Of a DNA stretch of 64,000 nt, positions 1-10,136 are shown in pieces. The stretch is from assembly GCF_009937765.1 (NCBI RefSeq), contig NZ_CP047089.1:1920272-1984271 (forward strand), in the 5' to 3' direction. Position 1 is the first letter of the stretch, and every line of letters begins with the position of its first letter. Below the pieces are notes generated by a model. It searched no databases. It saw only the letters and a list, made by a program, of their open reading frames with translations, and was not told the DNA's origin. The DNA is from Bacillus pumilus. GTDB taxonomy: Bacteria; Bacillota; Bacilli; Bacillales; Bacillaceae. A program made the position numbers and the translations under genes.

Positions 1-991
1 TAAGCCTTGCACCATCAACTGTCACAGATCCGCTGTCAAAAAATGAATCACGTTTTAAATTAACTTTCTTCTCTTCTAATGCTGCTGCAAGTGTAATAAT
101 TTTAAATGTTGAACCCGGCTCATATGTGCTCCACACCGGTAGATTTCGGTTGAACACTTTTGAATCAACTGATTGATAATCAGCTGGATCAAAATCTGGT
201 CTGCTCGACATTCCGAGCACTTCACCATTTTTCGGATTCATCGCAATCGCAATCATACCATCAGGATTATACTTTGCCTGCGCGTTGTCTAATTCCCGTT
301 CTATGATAGTTTGTACTTTTGCATCGACTGTCAATTTCATATCAAGACCATCTTTAGGGGGTGTATAATCATCTGCTTCATCTGGCATTTTTTGCCCTTT
401 TGCATCAGAATAAAATTTCACAGAGCCTTTTTCACCTTTTAGGTCGTCATCATAGTAGGCTTCAAGCCCTAGTAAGCCTTGATTATCGATGCCAGCAAAA
501 CCAAGTACATGTGAAAGAAAGCTGCCAAACGGATAATGTCTGATGCTGTCTTCTGCTACATACACACCTTCTAAATCAAGCTCTCTCACTTCTTTTGCTT
601 TTTCATGTGATACCTTTCTGCCCTCAGGTGAAATTCGTTCTATTGATGTTTTCTTCGTGACGTGTTTGTACGCTTTCTCTTCAGACATATTCAGCACTGC
701 TGCTAATTTCTTACTTGTTTCTGCAGGATCTTTAATTTGCCGAGGGACAACTAAAATAGATGGAGCACTTTTGTTCGTCGCAAGCTCTACTCCATTCCGG
801 TCCAAGATATCTCCTCGTTCCGGTTCGAATGGAAGGTTTCTACTCCATGAATCTTTTGCTAAGCTTGTCAGCTTCTCGCCCATAATAAACTGCACATATC
901 CTAATCTAGTATCTATGATGAAAAAAATGATCACCCCAAACAGCAGCACGAAAAGCAATCGTTTTCTCACTGTTACACTCGACACTCGCAC
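1..991 (-). CDS. spoVD: Sporulation-specific penicillin-binding protein SpoVD (N-terminal part)
   Basis: Class B transpeptidase needed for spore cortex peptidoglycan; anchored in the outer forespore membrane. The gene runs off the left edge, so only about 330 residues are visible: a short cytoplasmic tail, one membrane segment near residues 11-30, the PBP dimerisation region, and the start of the transpeptidase domain. The catalytic STFK tetrad begins at Ser294, the position expected for SpoVD. I place the start at a GTG preceded by AAGGAGTGA. A CATATGAT box at 1026-1033 (minus strand) fits a sigma-E -10 element, in line with mother-cell expression, though I see no clear -35. A terminator separates it from pbpB. 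Confidence 0.95.
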   Translation of the reverse strand, partial: MRVSSVTVRKRLLFVLLFGVIIFFIIDTRLGYVQFIMGEKLTSLAKDSWSRNLPFEPERGDILDRNGVELATNKSAPSILVVPRQIKDPAETSKKLAAVLNMSEEKAYKHVTKKTSIERISPEGRKVSHEKAKEVRELDLEGVYVAEDSIRHYPFGSFLSHVLGFAGIDNQGLLGLEAYYDDDLKGEKGSVKFYSDAKGQKMPDEADDYTPPKDGLDMKLTVDAKVQTIIERELDNAQAKYNPDGMIAIAMNPKNGEVLGMSSRPDFDPADYQSVDSKVFNRNLPVWSTYEPGSTFKIITLAAALEEKKVNLKRDSFFDSGSVTVDGARL

Positions 992-1082
992 GCCCGGTTC
1001 ACTCCTTACATATGGCTTATTTTCATCATATGCAGGCCCGTCCTTTTGTAGAACGCTCCTTGATATTCTGCTGGAGCAACAG

Positions 1083-1113
1083 AAAAAAACCTAGCAAGTG
1101 ATTTGCTAGGTTT
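1083..1113 (-). terminator. Terminator of the pbpB transcript
   Basis: A perfect 10-bp stem (AACCTAGCAA / TTGCTAGGTT) with a 5-nt loop is followed on the minus strand by a run of seven T. It lies directly after the pbpB stop and before spoVD, so the division cluster and spoVD can be transcribed separately. Confidence 0.85.
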
Positions 1114-1117
1114 CAAG

Positions 1118-3274
1118 TTAATTTGGACTTTTAAATGTCACAGTGACGACTTTGTCTGAAATCTCTGCTCCACTTTTGACACTTTGTTTCACAGCATATC
1201 CTTGTCCATTTGTTTCTATATGCACACCGGCAATCGAAGCATATTGAAGGACTTCCCTTCTGGACCAGCCTGTCATATCAGGCATCTTAATGGTTTTACC
1301 TGCTGTTTTCAAGAACACTTTCTGGCTTTCAGAGAATTCAGAGCCGGCACTCGGCCACTGGCGTTTAATGGAGAGCCCGTCGCCGATGACAACAGGCGTT
1401 AAGTTTTTCTTTTTGGCTTCTGTTTCTGCCTGCTTCACTTCTAAATCCAGGTATGAAGGCATCGTTTCTTGTTTCACTTTTTCTTCGCCTGATTTTTTAT
1501 CGTCTGTTTTTGTTGGTGCAATATTTAAATATAGCAAACTATTTTTCATGACAGGGTTAAAGATTTGAGAAACCGGAGCCGACCCCGTTTCTGTTTCAGA
1601 CAGCTGCGGCTGCTGAACAGCCACATACACAAGTAGCTTCGGATCATCTTTTGGCGCCATTCCCATAAATGAAAAGACATAATCGTTTCGTCCTTGGAGG
1701 TAACCGCCGGCACCACCAATTTGCCCCGTTCCTGTTTTCCCAGCAACGTCGAAGCCTTTGATTTGGTAAGGCTGACCTGTTCCAATTTTTGAAGAAACAA
1801 CCTCACCTAAAATGTCACGGACTTGCTTCGCTGTATCAGATGAAATTGGTTTTCCTGCTGCTGTTGGTTCGTGCTGCAAAATCGTTTTGTTTGTGTTCGG
1901 GTCTGTAATATGGTCAATGACATATGGCTTCATCATTGTTCCGCCATTTGCTATCGCTGTGGCTGCTTCAATTTGTTGAATCGGTGTGATAGCTGATGCT
2001 TGACCATAAGCAGTCGATGCTTTGTCATATTCATATCTATAATTGATTTTGCTAGACGCCTCGTTCGGCAAATCAATCCCCGTTTTGTCATAGAAATGGA
2101 ACTTCTGCAAATATTGTTCGTAGCGTGTGAAGCCTAGTTTTTCTTTTGCGAGCTTTGCAAAGGCCACGTTTGATGAGCGAAGAACCCCTTGATGAAAATC
2201 AATTTTGCCCCAGCCATTTCCATTGTTGTGGTCTCTTACAAGTCCGCCGCCTACTTTATAAGTACCAGATTGATATTTATCATTGCCTTGGTAGACCCCT
2301 TCTTGGATCGCCGCAGCTAAGGTAAAGATCTTCATCGTTGAACCTGGTTCAAACGCATATGAAATCACATCATTGTTATAATTCGTAATGTCTAGTTCAT
2401 TTAAATTAAAGCTTGGTCGCTGTCCCATTGCGAGAACCTTTCCAGTTTTCGGATCAACGACTGTAGCAATGATTTTCTTCGGCTTATACTTTTTGGCAAC
2501 CTGTGTCATACTTTCTTCAAGAAACGCTTGTATTTTCTGATCAATGGTCAGCGTGACATTTTTCCCGTCTTTCGGTGCGACAATGTCTTCTTTACTATTC
2601 GGTAAGGCCCATCCGCTTCTGTCACTGTTATATGTCACATAGCCGTCTTTTTCTTTTAAATATTTGTTCAGTGCCTTCTCAAGTCCCATTGCACCTGACA
2701 TGTCCTTTGTCGCCTCATTTAATCTGGCGTAACCGATGAGGTTAGAGGCAAACATGCCGTTTGGATAATAGCGCTTCGTGTCTTTTTCAAAAGCAATACC
2801 TGGAAGTTTTAGCTTTTCAATTTTTTCCTTCGTTGAAAAACTAATATCCTTCCCCGCTTTACCAAACTCCACTTGGAATGCATCTTTTGTATTGAGACGC
2901 TTTAAAATTTCGCTTTCGCTCATATCGATGACTTTTGAGAGCTCTTTTGCCGTCTTTTCTTTATCGACGACATGCATTGGATGCTTAAGATCCACTGTCA
3001 TTTTCTTGCTCATGACCGCAATGAGTTTATACACAGATGTATCCTCAGCGATCACATTTCCATTCCGGTCTAAAATAGATCCCCTTTTGGCTTCAAGTGT
3101 TTTCTTCGATTGATATTGTTCATTTGCCTTAGCGGCTAATACTTGTCCATCAACCGTTCCAGTAATTTGAATATAGATAAAACGTGCTAGGATGATAAAG
3201 AAAAACAGGGCGAAGCAAATACTTGCAATTGCCGCGCCTCTGTTCATCATTTTATTCTTTTTAGGCATCGCCAT
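1118..3274 (-). CDS. pbpB: Penicillin-binding protein 2B, division transpeptidase
   Basis: Essential septal peptidoglycan transpeptidase working with FtsW, FtsL and DivIC at the division site. About 718 residues: basic cytoplasmic start, one membrane segment (about 14-36), PBP dimer domain, then the transpeptidase domain with STMK at about Ser312, and two C-terminal PASTA repeats covering roughly the last 120 residues. A longer frame opens upstream at 3295, but the ATG at 3274 has AGAAGG nine bases before it and sits one base after the ftsL stop, so I choose it. It is co-transcribed with ftsL, rsmH and mraZ. Family identity is very secure. Confidence 0.96.
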   Translation of the reverse strand: MAMPKKNKMMNRGAAIASICFALFFFIILARFIYIQITGTVDGQVLAAKANEQYQSKKTLEAKRGSILDRNGNVIAEDTSVYKLIAVMSKKMTVDLKHPMHVVDKEKTAKELSKVIDMSESEILKRLNTKDAFQVEFGKAGKDISFSTKEKIEKLKLPGIAFEKDTKRYYPNGMFASNLIGYARLNEATKDMSGAMGLEKALNKYLKEKDGYVTYNSDRSGWALPNSKEDIVAPKDGKNVTLTIDQKIQAFLEESMTQVAKKYKPKKIIATVVDPKTGKVLAMGQRPSFNLNELDITNYNNDVISYAFEPGSTMKIFTLAAAIQEGVYQGNDKYQSGTYKVGGGLVRDHNNGNGWGKIDFHQGVLRSSNVAFAKLAKEKLGFTRYEQYLQKFHFYDKTGIDLPNEASSKINYRYEYDKASTAYGQASAITPIQQIEAATAIANGGTMMKPYVIDHITDPNTNKTILQHEPTAAGKPISSDTAKQVRDILGEVVSSKIGTGQPYQIKGFDVAGKTGTGQIGGAGGYLQGRNDYVFSFMGMAPKDDPKLLVYVAVQQPQLSETETGSAPVSQIFNPVMKNSLLYLNIAPTKTDDKKSGEEKVKQETMPSYLDLEVKQAETEAKKKNLTPVVIGDGLSIKRQWPSAGSEFSESQKVFLKTAGKTIKMPDMTGWSRREVLQYASIAGVHIETNGQGYAVKQSVKSGAEISDKVVTVTFKSPN

Positions 3275-3275
3275 G

Positions 3276-3623
3276 TTAATCGACCTTCTTAACATCTTTC
3301 GATATGCTTAAGCCTGCTTTTTTTGCAGCTTCGATGATTCTTTCTGGTTCACTCAGCAAGTCTTTTTCCTTTTGTAACTCAGTGATTTTCTTCGATTCTA
3401 AAGATACTTGCTGTTCTAGCTTCTGCACTTCGATATTGGCATGATAGACAGCAAAAGCTTTAGAAATGATGAGAATCGAGCTGCACATAAGAGCCATGAC
3501 AAACATGACAAGTAAGATTTTTTCACCAAGTGTGATAGAACCTCTTCTTTTAATGACAACCGATTGGCCTTGCTGCTCTGTTTGATGTTGCTTCACTTCT
3601 CTTTGATAAGCCAAATTACTCAT
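3276..3623 (-). CDS. ftsL: Cell division protein FtsL
   Basis: Bitopic division protein of the FtsL/DivIC/DivIB complex that helps activate septal synthesis. 115 residues: a charged cytoplasmic part, one membrane segment near residues 35-55, then an external coiled coil with heptad-like leucines and glutamates. The frame extends to 3647, but AAAGGAGG lies just before the ATG at 3623, which fixes the start. Lies between rsmH and pbpB in the mra/dcw order. FtsL sequences are poorly conserved; the call rests on length, topology and position as well as similarity. Confidence 0.93.
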   Translation of the reverse strand: MSNLAYQREVKQHQTEQQGQSVVIKRRGSITLGEKILLVMFVMALMCSSILIISKAFAVYHANIEVQKLEQQVSLESKKITELQKEKDLLSEPERIIEAAKKAGLSISKDVKKVD

Positions 3624-3660
3624 AAGAAACCTCCTTTTTATCATCATCTATGGTGTCGTT

Positions 3661-4593
3661 TTACTTTTTTTCTGCAATTCGGAGCTTCGCTGAACGGGCA
3701 CGGTTGTTATGTTCCAGCTCTTGTTCTGATGCAACGATCGGTTTTCTCGTGATCAGCTTCAGCTTTGGTTCAAGTCCTTCTGGAATCACTGGTAGTCCGT
3801 GCGGAAGTTCTGGAAGAGAAGACATTTCTCTAAATGTACTTTTACAAATCCGGTCTTCAAGTGAATGGAATGTAATGACAGAAATTCTCCCCTTCGGATT
3901 GAGTAACTCTATTGCTTGTTCTAGTGCTTCTTCAAATACTTTCAATTCATCATTTACGGCAATTCGGATCGCTTGAAACACTCTTTTCGCTGGATGTCCG
4001 CCAGTTCGTCTTGCAGGTGCCGGAATTCCTTCTTTGATGATGTCGACAAGCTCACCCGTTGTTTCAATTGGCGCTTTTTTTCTTGCTTCTTCAATTTTGC
4101 GTGCGATTTGCTTGCTGAACTTTTCTTCCCCATATTTGTAGAAAATCCGAACTAGATCTTCAAATGGCCATTCATTGACCACTTTTTTTGCCGACAATGC
4201 GGCTGATTGATCCATTCGCATGTCAAGAGGTGCATCATGATGATAACTAAAGCCTCTCTCTGGTGTGTCGAGCTGAGGAGATGATACCCCAAGATCAAAA
4301 ATCACACCATCTACGCTTGTAATACCTTGTTCATTCAGACGTTCTTTTAAATATCGGAAGTTGCTTTTTATGAAAAGAATGTTCGCTTTAGAACCCGCGA
4401 GCTTCTCTCGTGCATGATCCAGTGCAGCATCGTCTTGGTCAAAACCAATCAATGTACCTTTTTCTGATAATTGAGATAGTAAATATGAGCTATGACCTGC
4501 TCCGCCTAGCGTGCAGTCCACATATGTACCGTCTTCTTTTACGTTTAAACCGTCAACTGTTTCTTTTAATAATACTGTCTCATGTTGAAACAT
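3661..4593 (-). CDS. rsmH: 16S rRNA (cytosine-1402-N4) methyltransferase
   Basis: SAM-dependent enzyme (older name MraW) that methylates N4 of C1402 in the 30S P site. 310 residues, the normal length. The SAM-binding loop [10 protein letters not shown] is near residues 30-39, and [11 protein letters not shown] near 100-110 is the family signature, followed by the inserted helical domain typical of RsmH. It follows mraZ by 66 nt and precedes ftsL in one operon. Confidence 0.97.
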   Translation of the reverse strand: MFQHETVLLKETVDGLNVKEDGTYVDCTLGGAGHSSYLLSQLSEKGTLIGFDQDDAALDHAREKLAGSKANILFIKSNFRYLKERLNEQGITSVDGVIFDLGVSSPQLDTPERGFSYHHDAPLDMRMDQSAALSAKKVVNEWPFEDLVRIFYKYGEEKFSKQIARKIEEARKKAPIETTGELVDIIKEGIPAPARRTGGHPAKRVFQAIRIAVNDELKVFEEALEQAIELLNPKGRISVITFHSLEDRICKSTFREMSSLPELPHGLPVIPEGLEPKLKLITRKPIVASEQELEHNNRARSAKLRIAEKK

Positions 4594-4659
4594 GATGTTA
4601 TGGTCCCACCTTTTTCAAATAGAAATGAATGTGTAGAAAGCTTGCTGCACAAGGGATTA

Positions 4660-5091
4660 TTATATATCAAATCCAATCATGTTTTCAGCAATTTCAGCAA
4701 AAGAATCTTCTTGCTCTTCTGTATATTGTTCCCAGATCGACTTACTCCACAACTCAATTCGATTTGAAACGCCGATGACCACACATTCTTTTTCGAGTTT
4801 TGCATATTGGAGTAGGTTTGATGCGATGTTAATACGCCCCTGCTTGTCCAGATCGCATTCGACTGCGCCAGAGAAGAAGAACCGGGTAAACGCACGTGCA
4901 TCTTTTTTCGTTAGCGGTAGTGCTTTGAGTTTCTCTTCGATTAGTTTCCACTCACTCATAGGGTAGCCAAATAAACATTGATCAAGCCCTCTCGTCAGCA
5001 CAAACTGTTCTCCGAGACCGTCTCTAAATTTAGCAGGGATGATCATGCGCCCTTTTGTATCAATCGTATGTTGGTATTCACCCATGAACAT
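4660..5091 (-). CDS. mraZ: Transcriptional regulator MraZ
   Basis: 143-residue DNA-binding protein of the SpoVT/AbrB superfamily. The two internal repeats each carry the DxxGR motif: DTKGRMIIP near residues 12-20 and DKQGRINIA near 85-93. It is the first gene of the mraZ-rsmH-ftsL-pbpB cluster and, by family precedent, represses that operon. The ATG follows a G-rich ribosome site within GTGAGAAAGTGGGG. Confidence 0.97.
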   Translation of the reverse strand: MFMGEYQHTIDTKGRMIIPAKFRDGLGEQFVLTRGLDQCLFGYPMSEWKLIEEKLKALPLTKKDARAFTRFFFSGAVECDLDKQGRINIASNLLQYAKLEKECVVIGVSNRIELWSKSIWEQYTEEQEDSFAEIAENMIGFDI

Positions 5092-5175
5092 GATAATCAG
5101 AGCCCCACTTTCTCACCCTTACTCTCCACTATCCACCACTTCTCTCCACAAAACTTATTCTACACTGTTTCTCCA

Positions 5176-5204
5176 TAAAAAAAAACCCTGAACTAGTCAG
5201 GGTT
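5176..5204 (-). terminator. Terminator after bshC
   Basis: Stem AACCCTGA / TCAGGGTT with a 5-nt loop, followed on the minus strand by nine T. It closes the bshC transcript and isolates it from mraZ. Confidence 0.85.
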
Positions 5205-5219
5205 CATTAAAACTTTATT

Positions 5220-6839
5220 TCAAAGTTTGACAATTTGTTGCTTGTTTTGAAATGAAAATGGCAGATTTTTGAACGTTTTGAAGAATTCTGGACCATATTT
5301 GTTTAAAAAGTACATGATGTTCCAAATTCTTTCTTGTGGGGCATCTAGTGGTTTTAAACTATTTTCAATCCGTTCAAAGTCCCGAAGGATATATCCTTCC
5401 TTCTCTTCCACACGCTGCGCAACCTTTTGATACACAAATTGAAGCTGGTCTTCAATAAATTTGGCATTTTTATCTAGCAGCTGCTCGAAGTTTGGTTCAA
5501 TCTCCAGTGCTTCTTGTCTCATCACGCCATGAGCATTAGCCAATTCACGTTTGGCATGTTCAACCGCTTGAACAAAGCTGTCTGGAAGGCTTTGCTGAAA
5601 GTGAGCGTCTTTCTTTTCTTTTACTCCATTTGTGAGCACTTCTTCTACCGACAGTTCTCTAACTGGCAGTTTCTTGTCGATGTGTCTTTCAAGAATGGTC
5701 ACATGCAGTCTCGGAAGAACAGGCGCCATCTTTAATTGAAAATGCTCAAAGATTCCTTTCAGCTCTCCCCAATAGTTAACCTCACCGTGTCCTGCCATAA
5801 AAGCAAGTGTCGGGAGAAGGGTTTCCTGCATCAAGGGACGCGTCACCACATTGTTGCTAAATCGCTCTGGGTGCTCCTCAACTTCCTTCAAAAGCTCTTC
5901 CTTTGTCCATGTAAGCCCCACTTCTGATATCAAAAACCGGCCGTTCTCTTTTTCAATTAGGAAACGTTCCTCATCATATTCGTAAAACAGATTCGCCTGA
6001 TTGTCACCGGCTTCAATAATCGGCTGATATCCTGCTCGTTTCATAGCAGCCTGTGATTCATTTAAACGATTAGTAACCTCATCATTTGTCTCGACAATGT
6101 GCTTGAATAACGTACGCTCGAGTGGTTTGACACCTAAGTCACCTGAATTAAATAAAAGCAGCCCATCTTCTTCAAAGAGGTCACATACAATCCATTCAAA
6201 GAAATCAGTAAACGTTTGTGATTTGCGTAAACATCGAAGAAGCTGTACAAGCAAATCATTGGTATATGCAGATTCTTCATATGTTGAAAATACATCACGG
6301 AGCCATATCTCAGTTTTTTCTTGATCAAGCGGGATTCTTTTCGCAGCCGCTTTTTTGACGTTATGTAATGACAGTTTTTGTTTCACTGGCCCTTTTTCGC
6401 CAGATGTGTACACAAAATTAATTTCATCTACGTCATGATCCTCACCGGCTACCCAAAAGACCGGAATCACTGGGACGCCAAGTTCTGTTTCTTTTTCTTT
6501 TGCAAACTGAATGATGGATATGATTTTATGTATGGTATAAAGCGGTCCTGTTAATAAACCAGCCTGCTGCCCTCCGACCACCATGACACTCCGCTTGTCA
6601 CGGATCTTTTCAATGTTCTGACGCATCGCTGCCGATTCAAACTTTGTGTGGTATGCACTCATATAATCCGCTAAAGCCTCGCGCGGGAAGCTCATTTCCA
6701 TGAGATCGTCGTATCTCTTTTTCCATGTGTGCTCAGAATGTATATCATAATCAAAAAAAGTCGTCATCTCTTTTTTTTCTTCTATATAATCACGTATGAA
6801 TAAATTCTGACTTCGGATGGAAAGTTCAGTCAATTGCAT
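5220..6839 (-). CDS. bshC: Bacillithiol biosynthesis cysteine-adding enzyme BshC
   Basis: Adds cysteine to GlcN-malate in the last step of bacillithiol synthesis, the main low-molecular-weight thiol of bacilli. 539 residues: an N-terminal Rossmann-like core with the conserved GGQQAGLLTGPLYT near residues 89-102 and VIPVFWVAGEDHD near 124-136, then a long C-terminal coiled-coil region. Located next to mraZ as in B. subtilis (yllA). The 64-nt gap to the panE-like gene has no obvious terminator, so read-through is possible. Confidence 0.95.
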   Translation of the reverse strand: MQLTELSIRSQNLFIRDYIEEKKEMTTFFDYDIHSEHTWKKRYDDLMEMSFPREALADYMSAYHTKFESAAMRQNIEKIRDKRSVMVVGGQQAGLLTGPLYTIHKIISIIQFAKEKETELGVPVIPVFWVAGEDHDVDEINFVYTSGEKGPVKQKLSLHNVKKAAAKRIPLDQEKTEIWLRDVFSTYEESAYTNDLLVQLLRCLRKSQTFTDFFEWIVCDLFEEDGLLLFNSGDLGVKPLERTLFKHIVETNDEVTNRLNESQAAMKRAGYQPIIEAGDNQANLFYEYDEERFLIEKENGRFLISEVGLTWTKEELLKEVEEHPERFSNNVVTRPLMQETLLPTLAFMAGHGEVNYWGELKGIFEHFQLKMAPVLPRLHVTILERHIDKKLPVRELSVEEVLTNGVKEKKDAHFQQSLPDSFVQAVEHAKRELANAHGVMRQEALEIEPNFEQLLDKNAKFIEDQLQFVYQKVAQRVEEKEGYILRDFERIENSLKPLDAPQERIWNIMYFLNKYGPEFFKTFKNLPFSFQNKQQIVKL

Positions 6840-6903
6840 GTTTAGAACTTCCTTTCTTCAATAAATAGTTAGTTTCCCGAAAAAGTATAGCATGTAAATG
6901 AGC

Positions 6904-7803
6904 TCACTCAAAAGATTTTGTTTGCTTTTTTTCCAATACTTCCAAGCTTCGATCAAAGAAAGTGAGATGTGGCACCGCAACACCTTGTGCTTGAGCCTTT
7001 TTTAAAAGATAGCCAAGGATAGCTTTTCTTTCGGTTTGGCGGCCTTTTACTATATCTTGAAGCATAGATGATTGATTCTCAGCCGTATTCTCGCAAACAG
7101 TATTGACATAAGCCCAGAGTCGCTCTTTTTCAGGTAAGCTCAAGATAGAAACTGCTTCTTCAAATGCACATTTCATCATGTATTCATATGAAGGATTTTG
7201 AATTAATGCCCCGTTTCTCACATGCAGTAAAGTCGTAAGCGGATTAATACAGACATTGACAAGCAGTTTTTCCTGCAGCACCTTTTTCCATTCATCCGTA
7301 TAGACCATCTGAAAATGGAATGATGTCTCATTCAATGCTTTTTTTATATCAGCTGCTGCTTCATGCTGAAATGCCCCCCACTTGATGACACCGATACCTG
7401 TATGGTTCACTTCATGATCTGACATCTTCATAGCTCCGTGCTCTACCACACCTATGTATAATGAATGTCCCGTTTCCCAATTCTCCAAATCTAATAAGTG
7501 AGCCATTCCGTTCTGTAAAAATAAGATACGATGAGGAGATAATGTCGATAGTTCACTAAGCACATCTTGCAAATGATGATATTTCACTGTCACGATGAGC
7601 AAATCAAATTCTCCTGTTATTCCTGTTTGTGCATGAACAAACGCATGGCATGTTTCTCCTTTTACTGTTCGCTCAATACCGAATGCTCGAATCTCTTCTG
7701 CCTGTTCGTTTCTTCTTGTAAAGACTGTGACGTCATGATGCTGCGTTAAATAACTAGCACAGAGCAGACCAATCGCACCGCCGCCAATGATTCCAATGTT
7801 CAA
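6904..7803 (-). CDS. panE: 2-dehydropantoate 2-reductase (ApbA/PanE family)
   Basis: NADPH-dependent reduction of ketopantoate to pantoate for coenzyme A synthesis. The Rossmann nucleotide loop GGGAIGLL is only a few residues from the start, and INPLTTLLHVRNG in the C-terminal helical domain is the ketopantoate reductase region. The open frame reaches back to 7842, but a TTG at 7803 with AAAAAGGGA ten bases upstream gives the usual N-terminus (NIGIIGGG), so I prefer it; 299 residues. It matches ylbQ/panE by position. Members of this family can reduce other 2-oxo acids, so the substrate is inferred. Confidence 0.85.
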   Translation of the reverse strand: MNIGIIGGGAIGLLCASYLTQHHDVTVFTRRNEQAEEIRAFGIERTVKGETCHAFVHAQTGITGEFDLLIVTVKYHHLQDVLSELSTLSPHRILFLQNGMAHLLDLENWETGHSLYIGVVEHGAMKMSDHEVNHTGIGVIKWGAFQHEAAADIKKALNETSFHFQMVYTDEWKKVLQEKLLVNVCINPLTTLLHVRNGALIQNPSYEYMMKCAFEEAVSILSLPEKERLWAYVNTVCENTAENQSSMLQDIVKGRQTERKAILGYLLKKAQAQGVAVPHLTFFDRSLEVLEKKQTKSFE

Positions 7804-8012
7804 CTGCCGCACATCCCTTTTTCGTTTACTTCCTGATATCAACTATTTTAACAGGTTCATGTCGTGATGCAAAAAGCAGATGACGCGCTACGATTGAATT
7901 TTTTAAATTTAAAAACTATAATAATAAGTGTAAAAACTTTTTGAGGCGGATGGGATGAAAACGCCTTCAATGACATCACTGTCGACATTATGTGTGTAAG
8001 GGGGAAGATCAT

Positions 8013-8492
8013 ATGGCACAAGTAAAACGACTTCTAATTAATTACAAAACTTTAGAGGAATTTAAACAATTTAAGGAATACGGCATACAAGAGTTATCCA
8101 TGCTTGAAGACCTTGAAAGCAATATGATTGAAAACGATAGCAACTCTCCATTTTATGGGATTTATTTTGGAGATAAGCTAGTGGCACGTATGAGCCTTTA
8201 TCAAGTGGACGGCTCAACGACAACGTATTTTAACCACAACCATGATTATTTAGAGCTGTGGAAGCTGGAAGTGCTTCCTGGGTATCAGCGCAAAGGGTAC
8301 GGCGAAGCACTTGTTGAATTCGCTAAATCGTTCGGATTGCCAATTCGGACCAATCCGCGTGTCAAATCTGCCGGTTTTTGGGATAAAATGGGCTTTGAAG
8401 CAGTCAAATATGATATGGAGCGCGATAAGGGTGAAAATCCACTCATCTGGGAGCCCGCACATATTCAAAAAAATACAGGTGAATCCGCTTAA
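8013..8492 (+). CDS. ylbP: GNAT-family N-acetyltransferase YlbP
   Basis: 159-residue acetyltransferase of the GNAT fold. The acetyl-CoA site is visible as LPGYQRKGYGEALV near residues 88-101, following the beta-4 strand LELWKLEVL. Substrate is unknown in B. subtilis YlbP too. I start at ATG 8013, which follows AAGGGGGAAG; an in-frame ATG at 7992 has no ribosome site. Transcribed away from panE and convergent with rsfA, sharing a two-way terminator. Confidence 0.9.
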   Translation: MAQVKRLLINYKTLEEFKQFKEYGIQELSMLEDLESNMIENDSNSPFYGIYFGDKLVARMSLYQVDGSTTTYFNHNHDYLELWKLEVLPGYQRKGYGEALVEFAKSFGLPIRTNPRVKSAGFWDKMGFEAVKYDMERDKGENPLIWEPAHIQKNTGESA

Positions 8493-8502
8493 AGGCTGAT
8501 CA

Positions 8503-8541
8503 CAAAACGCCCCTCCTTTCTCTGTGAGGGGCGTCTCTTTA
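8503..8541 (+). terminator. Two-way terminator between ylbP and rsfA
   Basis: ACGCCCCTC pairs with GAGGGGCGT across a 10-nt loop. T-rich sequence follows on the plus strand and, more weakly, on the minus strand, fitting two convergent genes. Confidence 0.75.
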
Positions 8542-9078
8542 TTTAGCATATTCTTTTAAGCTTATATTCTGTTTGACTCTTTCAACGATACTTATGAGTG
8601 CCCGGTAATCTTCTTCTGTCATTTTTAATTGCCGCTTTAAGTGTTCATTTTCTTTCGTAAGTGACTTTAATTGATGCTGTGCATCTGCCAGTTCTTCGCG
8701 TAAATGAGCAGGTCCATCAGGTTCTTTTTCAAGCTGCTCTAAAAACTGAATCACTTCTCGAAGGGTCAATTCTGCCTCGTTTGAAGATGTCTTCTCTTCT
8801 ATGGTTAACGCATGTTGTGGTAAACCAGAGGAATGAATCCCTATTTTTTTACGCAATTCTTTCCGCTGTTTTTTTGCCAGTTCTATGCCTGCCTGATATT
8901 GTTTTCTCACGTATGAATTCCACCTGAAACCGCATGCTGCCGCGGTTCTTGACAATGCCTTACCAACTTCCTCAAATGCGGAAAGCTGCGTTCCTCCATC
9001 TCGAATGTGCCTTAAGACGACTTCTGCTAAAAGTAAATCTTCATCCTGTGTCCATGCGTCCTGCCTTGTAATCGTCAA
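8539..9078 (-). CDS. ylbO: Prespore-specific transcriptional regulator of the RsfA family
   Basis: RsfA-type regulator, 179 residues. The N-terminal 55 residues form a Myb/SANT-like helix-turn-helix ([19 protein letters not shown], then [12 protein letters not shown]), and the C-terminal half is a coiled coil with many Glu, Leu and Lys. In B. subtilis, rsfA-type genes act in the forespore under sigma-F/G control. I begin at TTG 9078, eight bases after GGGGGG; the longer frame to 9114 has no ribosome site and would add a tail absent from the family. Paralogues exist, so the exact regulon is not known. Confidence 0.85.
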   Translation of the reverse strand: MTITRQDAWTQDEDLLLAEVVLRHIRDGGTQLSAFEEVGKALSRTAAACGFRWNSYVRKQYQAGIELAKKQRKELRKKIGIHSSGLPQHALTIEEKTSSNEAELTLREVIQFLEQLEKEPDGPAHLREELADAQHQLKSLTKENEHLKRQLKMTEEDYRALISIVERVKQNISLKEYAK

Positions 9079-9172
9079 TTGATCATCCCCCCCTGAATCT
9101 GAATACCACATCATATGCGCCTACTAGAGTAGATAGACTATTTGCAGGAGAGAATCGTAAAAAATAGACAAA

Positions 9173-9209
9173 TAAAAAAACGCAAGGGAAGATTCCCTCA
9201 CGTTTTTTA
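9173..9209 (-). terminator. Terminator of the ylbN-rpmF operon
   Basis: On the minus strand ACGTGAGGGAA pairs with TTCCCTTGCGT, followed by seven T, eight bases after the rpmF stop. Confidence 0.85.
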
Positions 9210-9216
9210 TCAAGCA

Positions 9217-9390
9217 TTAGTTGCTTTTTACGTCTTTGCCTTTGTATGTTCCGCAAGATTTGCAGACACGATGAGAAATTTTCATTTCACCGCATTCTGG
9301 GCAAGCTACCATACCAGGTACTTGTAGTTTGAAATGCGTACGACGCAATCTTTTTTTCATTTTAGAAGTTCTTCTAAAAGGTACAGCCAT
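9217..9390 (-). CDS. rpmF: Ribosomal protein L32
   Basis: 57-residue large-subunit protein. It starts [10 protein letters not shown], as L32 does, and keeps the zinc-type cysteines CPECG (residues 30-34) and CKSCG (43-47), so this is the zinc-binding form. ATG at 9390 follows AAGGAGGTGGG; three extra codons upstream (ATG at 9399) are not needed. Forms an operon with ylbN, the widespread yceD-rpmF pairing. Confidence 0.98.
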   Translation of the reverse strand: MAVPFRRTSKMKKRLRRTHFKLQVPGMVACPECGEMKISHRVCKSCGTYKGKDVKSN

Positions 9391-9411
9391 TATTCCCACC
9401 TCCTTAAAGAG

Positions 9412-9930
9412 TTAAGATTCATTATTTTCTTCTAAGAGCTTCTTCAAGCCTTCCAAACGAGGATCAATTCGGTTTTGATGTGCATCTTCCGAAATGACCG
9501 CCCAGTCATTCCCTTCTTGTGGTGCAGCACCTTTTACGTCAGTTTGATCGCAAAAGATTTGCATCGGCACTTCAAGAAGAATTTCTTCCTTGACTAAAGG
9601 CGTTAAGTCGATGATGTCGTCTTCTACAATAGAAACGTCTTCATCTTCTATGTCGTCTGTCTTATGAAGTACAAATAGTTCTTTCGTTGAAATCGCAAAT
9701 GGATAATTTACATCAACAAGCGTTCTCGAACAAGGCAATGTCATTTCACCTGTGATGGTTAAATCAAATGCGACTTGCTTTGATTCGATCACTCCAGTCC
9801 CTTTCACCTCTACTGGTGAAATGCGACGTATATCTGAATGAAGGCTAGTAAGTTCATTTAAGTCAACCGTCTCATGAAAATCGAAGCTGTTTTTAGCTTT
9901 TTGATGTAACTGATAAACTGTCCATTTCAA
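9412..9930 (-). CDS. ylbN: YceD/DUF177 family protein YlbN
   Basis: 172-residue acidic protein of the YceD (DUF177) family, which pairs with rpmF in most bacteria and has been linked to 23S rRNA or ribosome assembly in other organisms. The conserved CSRTL near residue 95 lies in a beta-rich middle part, and the C-terminus is very acidic. I use TTG 9930, preceded by GAGGTGATACAA, giving the family start LKWTVYQL; the frame opening at 9954 is less likely. Divergent from tmcAL. Confidence 0.9.
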   Translation of the reverse strand: MKWTVYQLHQKAKNSFDFHETVDLNELTSLHSDIRRISPVEVKGTGVIESKQVAFDLTITGEMTLPCSRTLVDVNYPFAISTKELFVLHKTDDIEDEDVSIVEDDIIDLTPLVKEEILLEVPMQIFCDQTDVKGAAPQEGNDWAVISEDAHQNRIDPRLEGLKKLLEENNES

Positions 9931-10136
9931 TTGTATCACCTCTAAGAGCAACAAACATGATTATAGCTTTCATCATGTTATTTGTCAATATTTTTTCTTT
10001 ACAGTCCTTTGTGATGTCAGAGCGTTGTTTGACATCAGTTCTCGGAATGCCTACACTGAAAAAAATGGGCTTCATTTTTCCCTTATGCTACTGTAGCATA
10101 GACCATTTAACCATAGCAAGAAAGGCGGGACATCTA

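Noticed and set aside
543-1094. 183-codon plus-strand frame over the spoVD start
   Set aside because: Antisense to spoVD, no ribosome site, and the minus-strand product is a clear family member.
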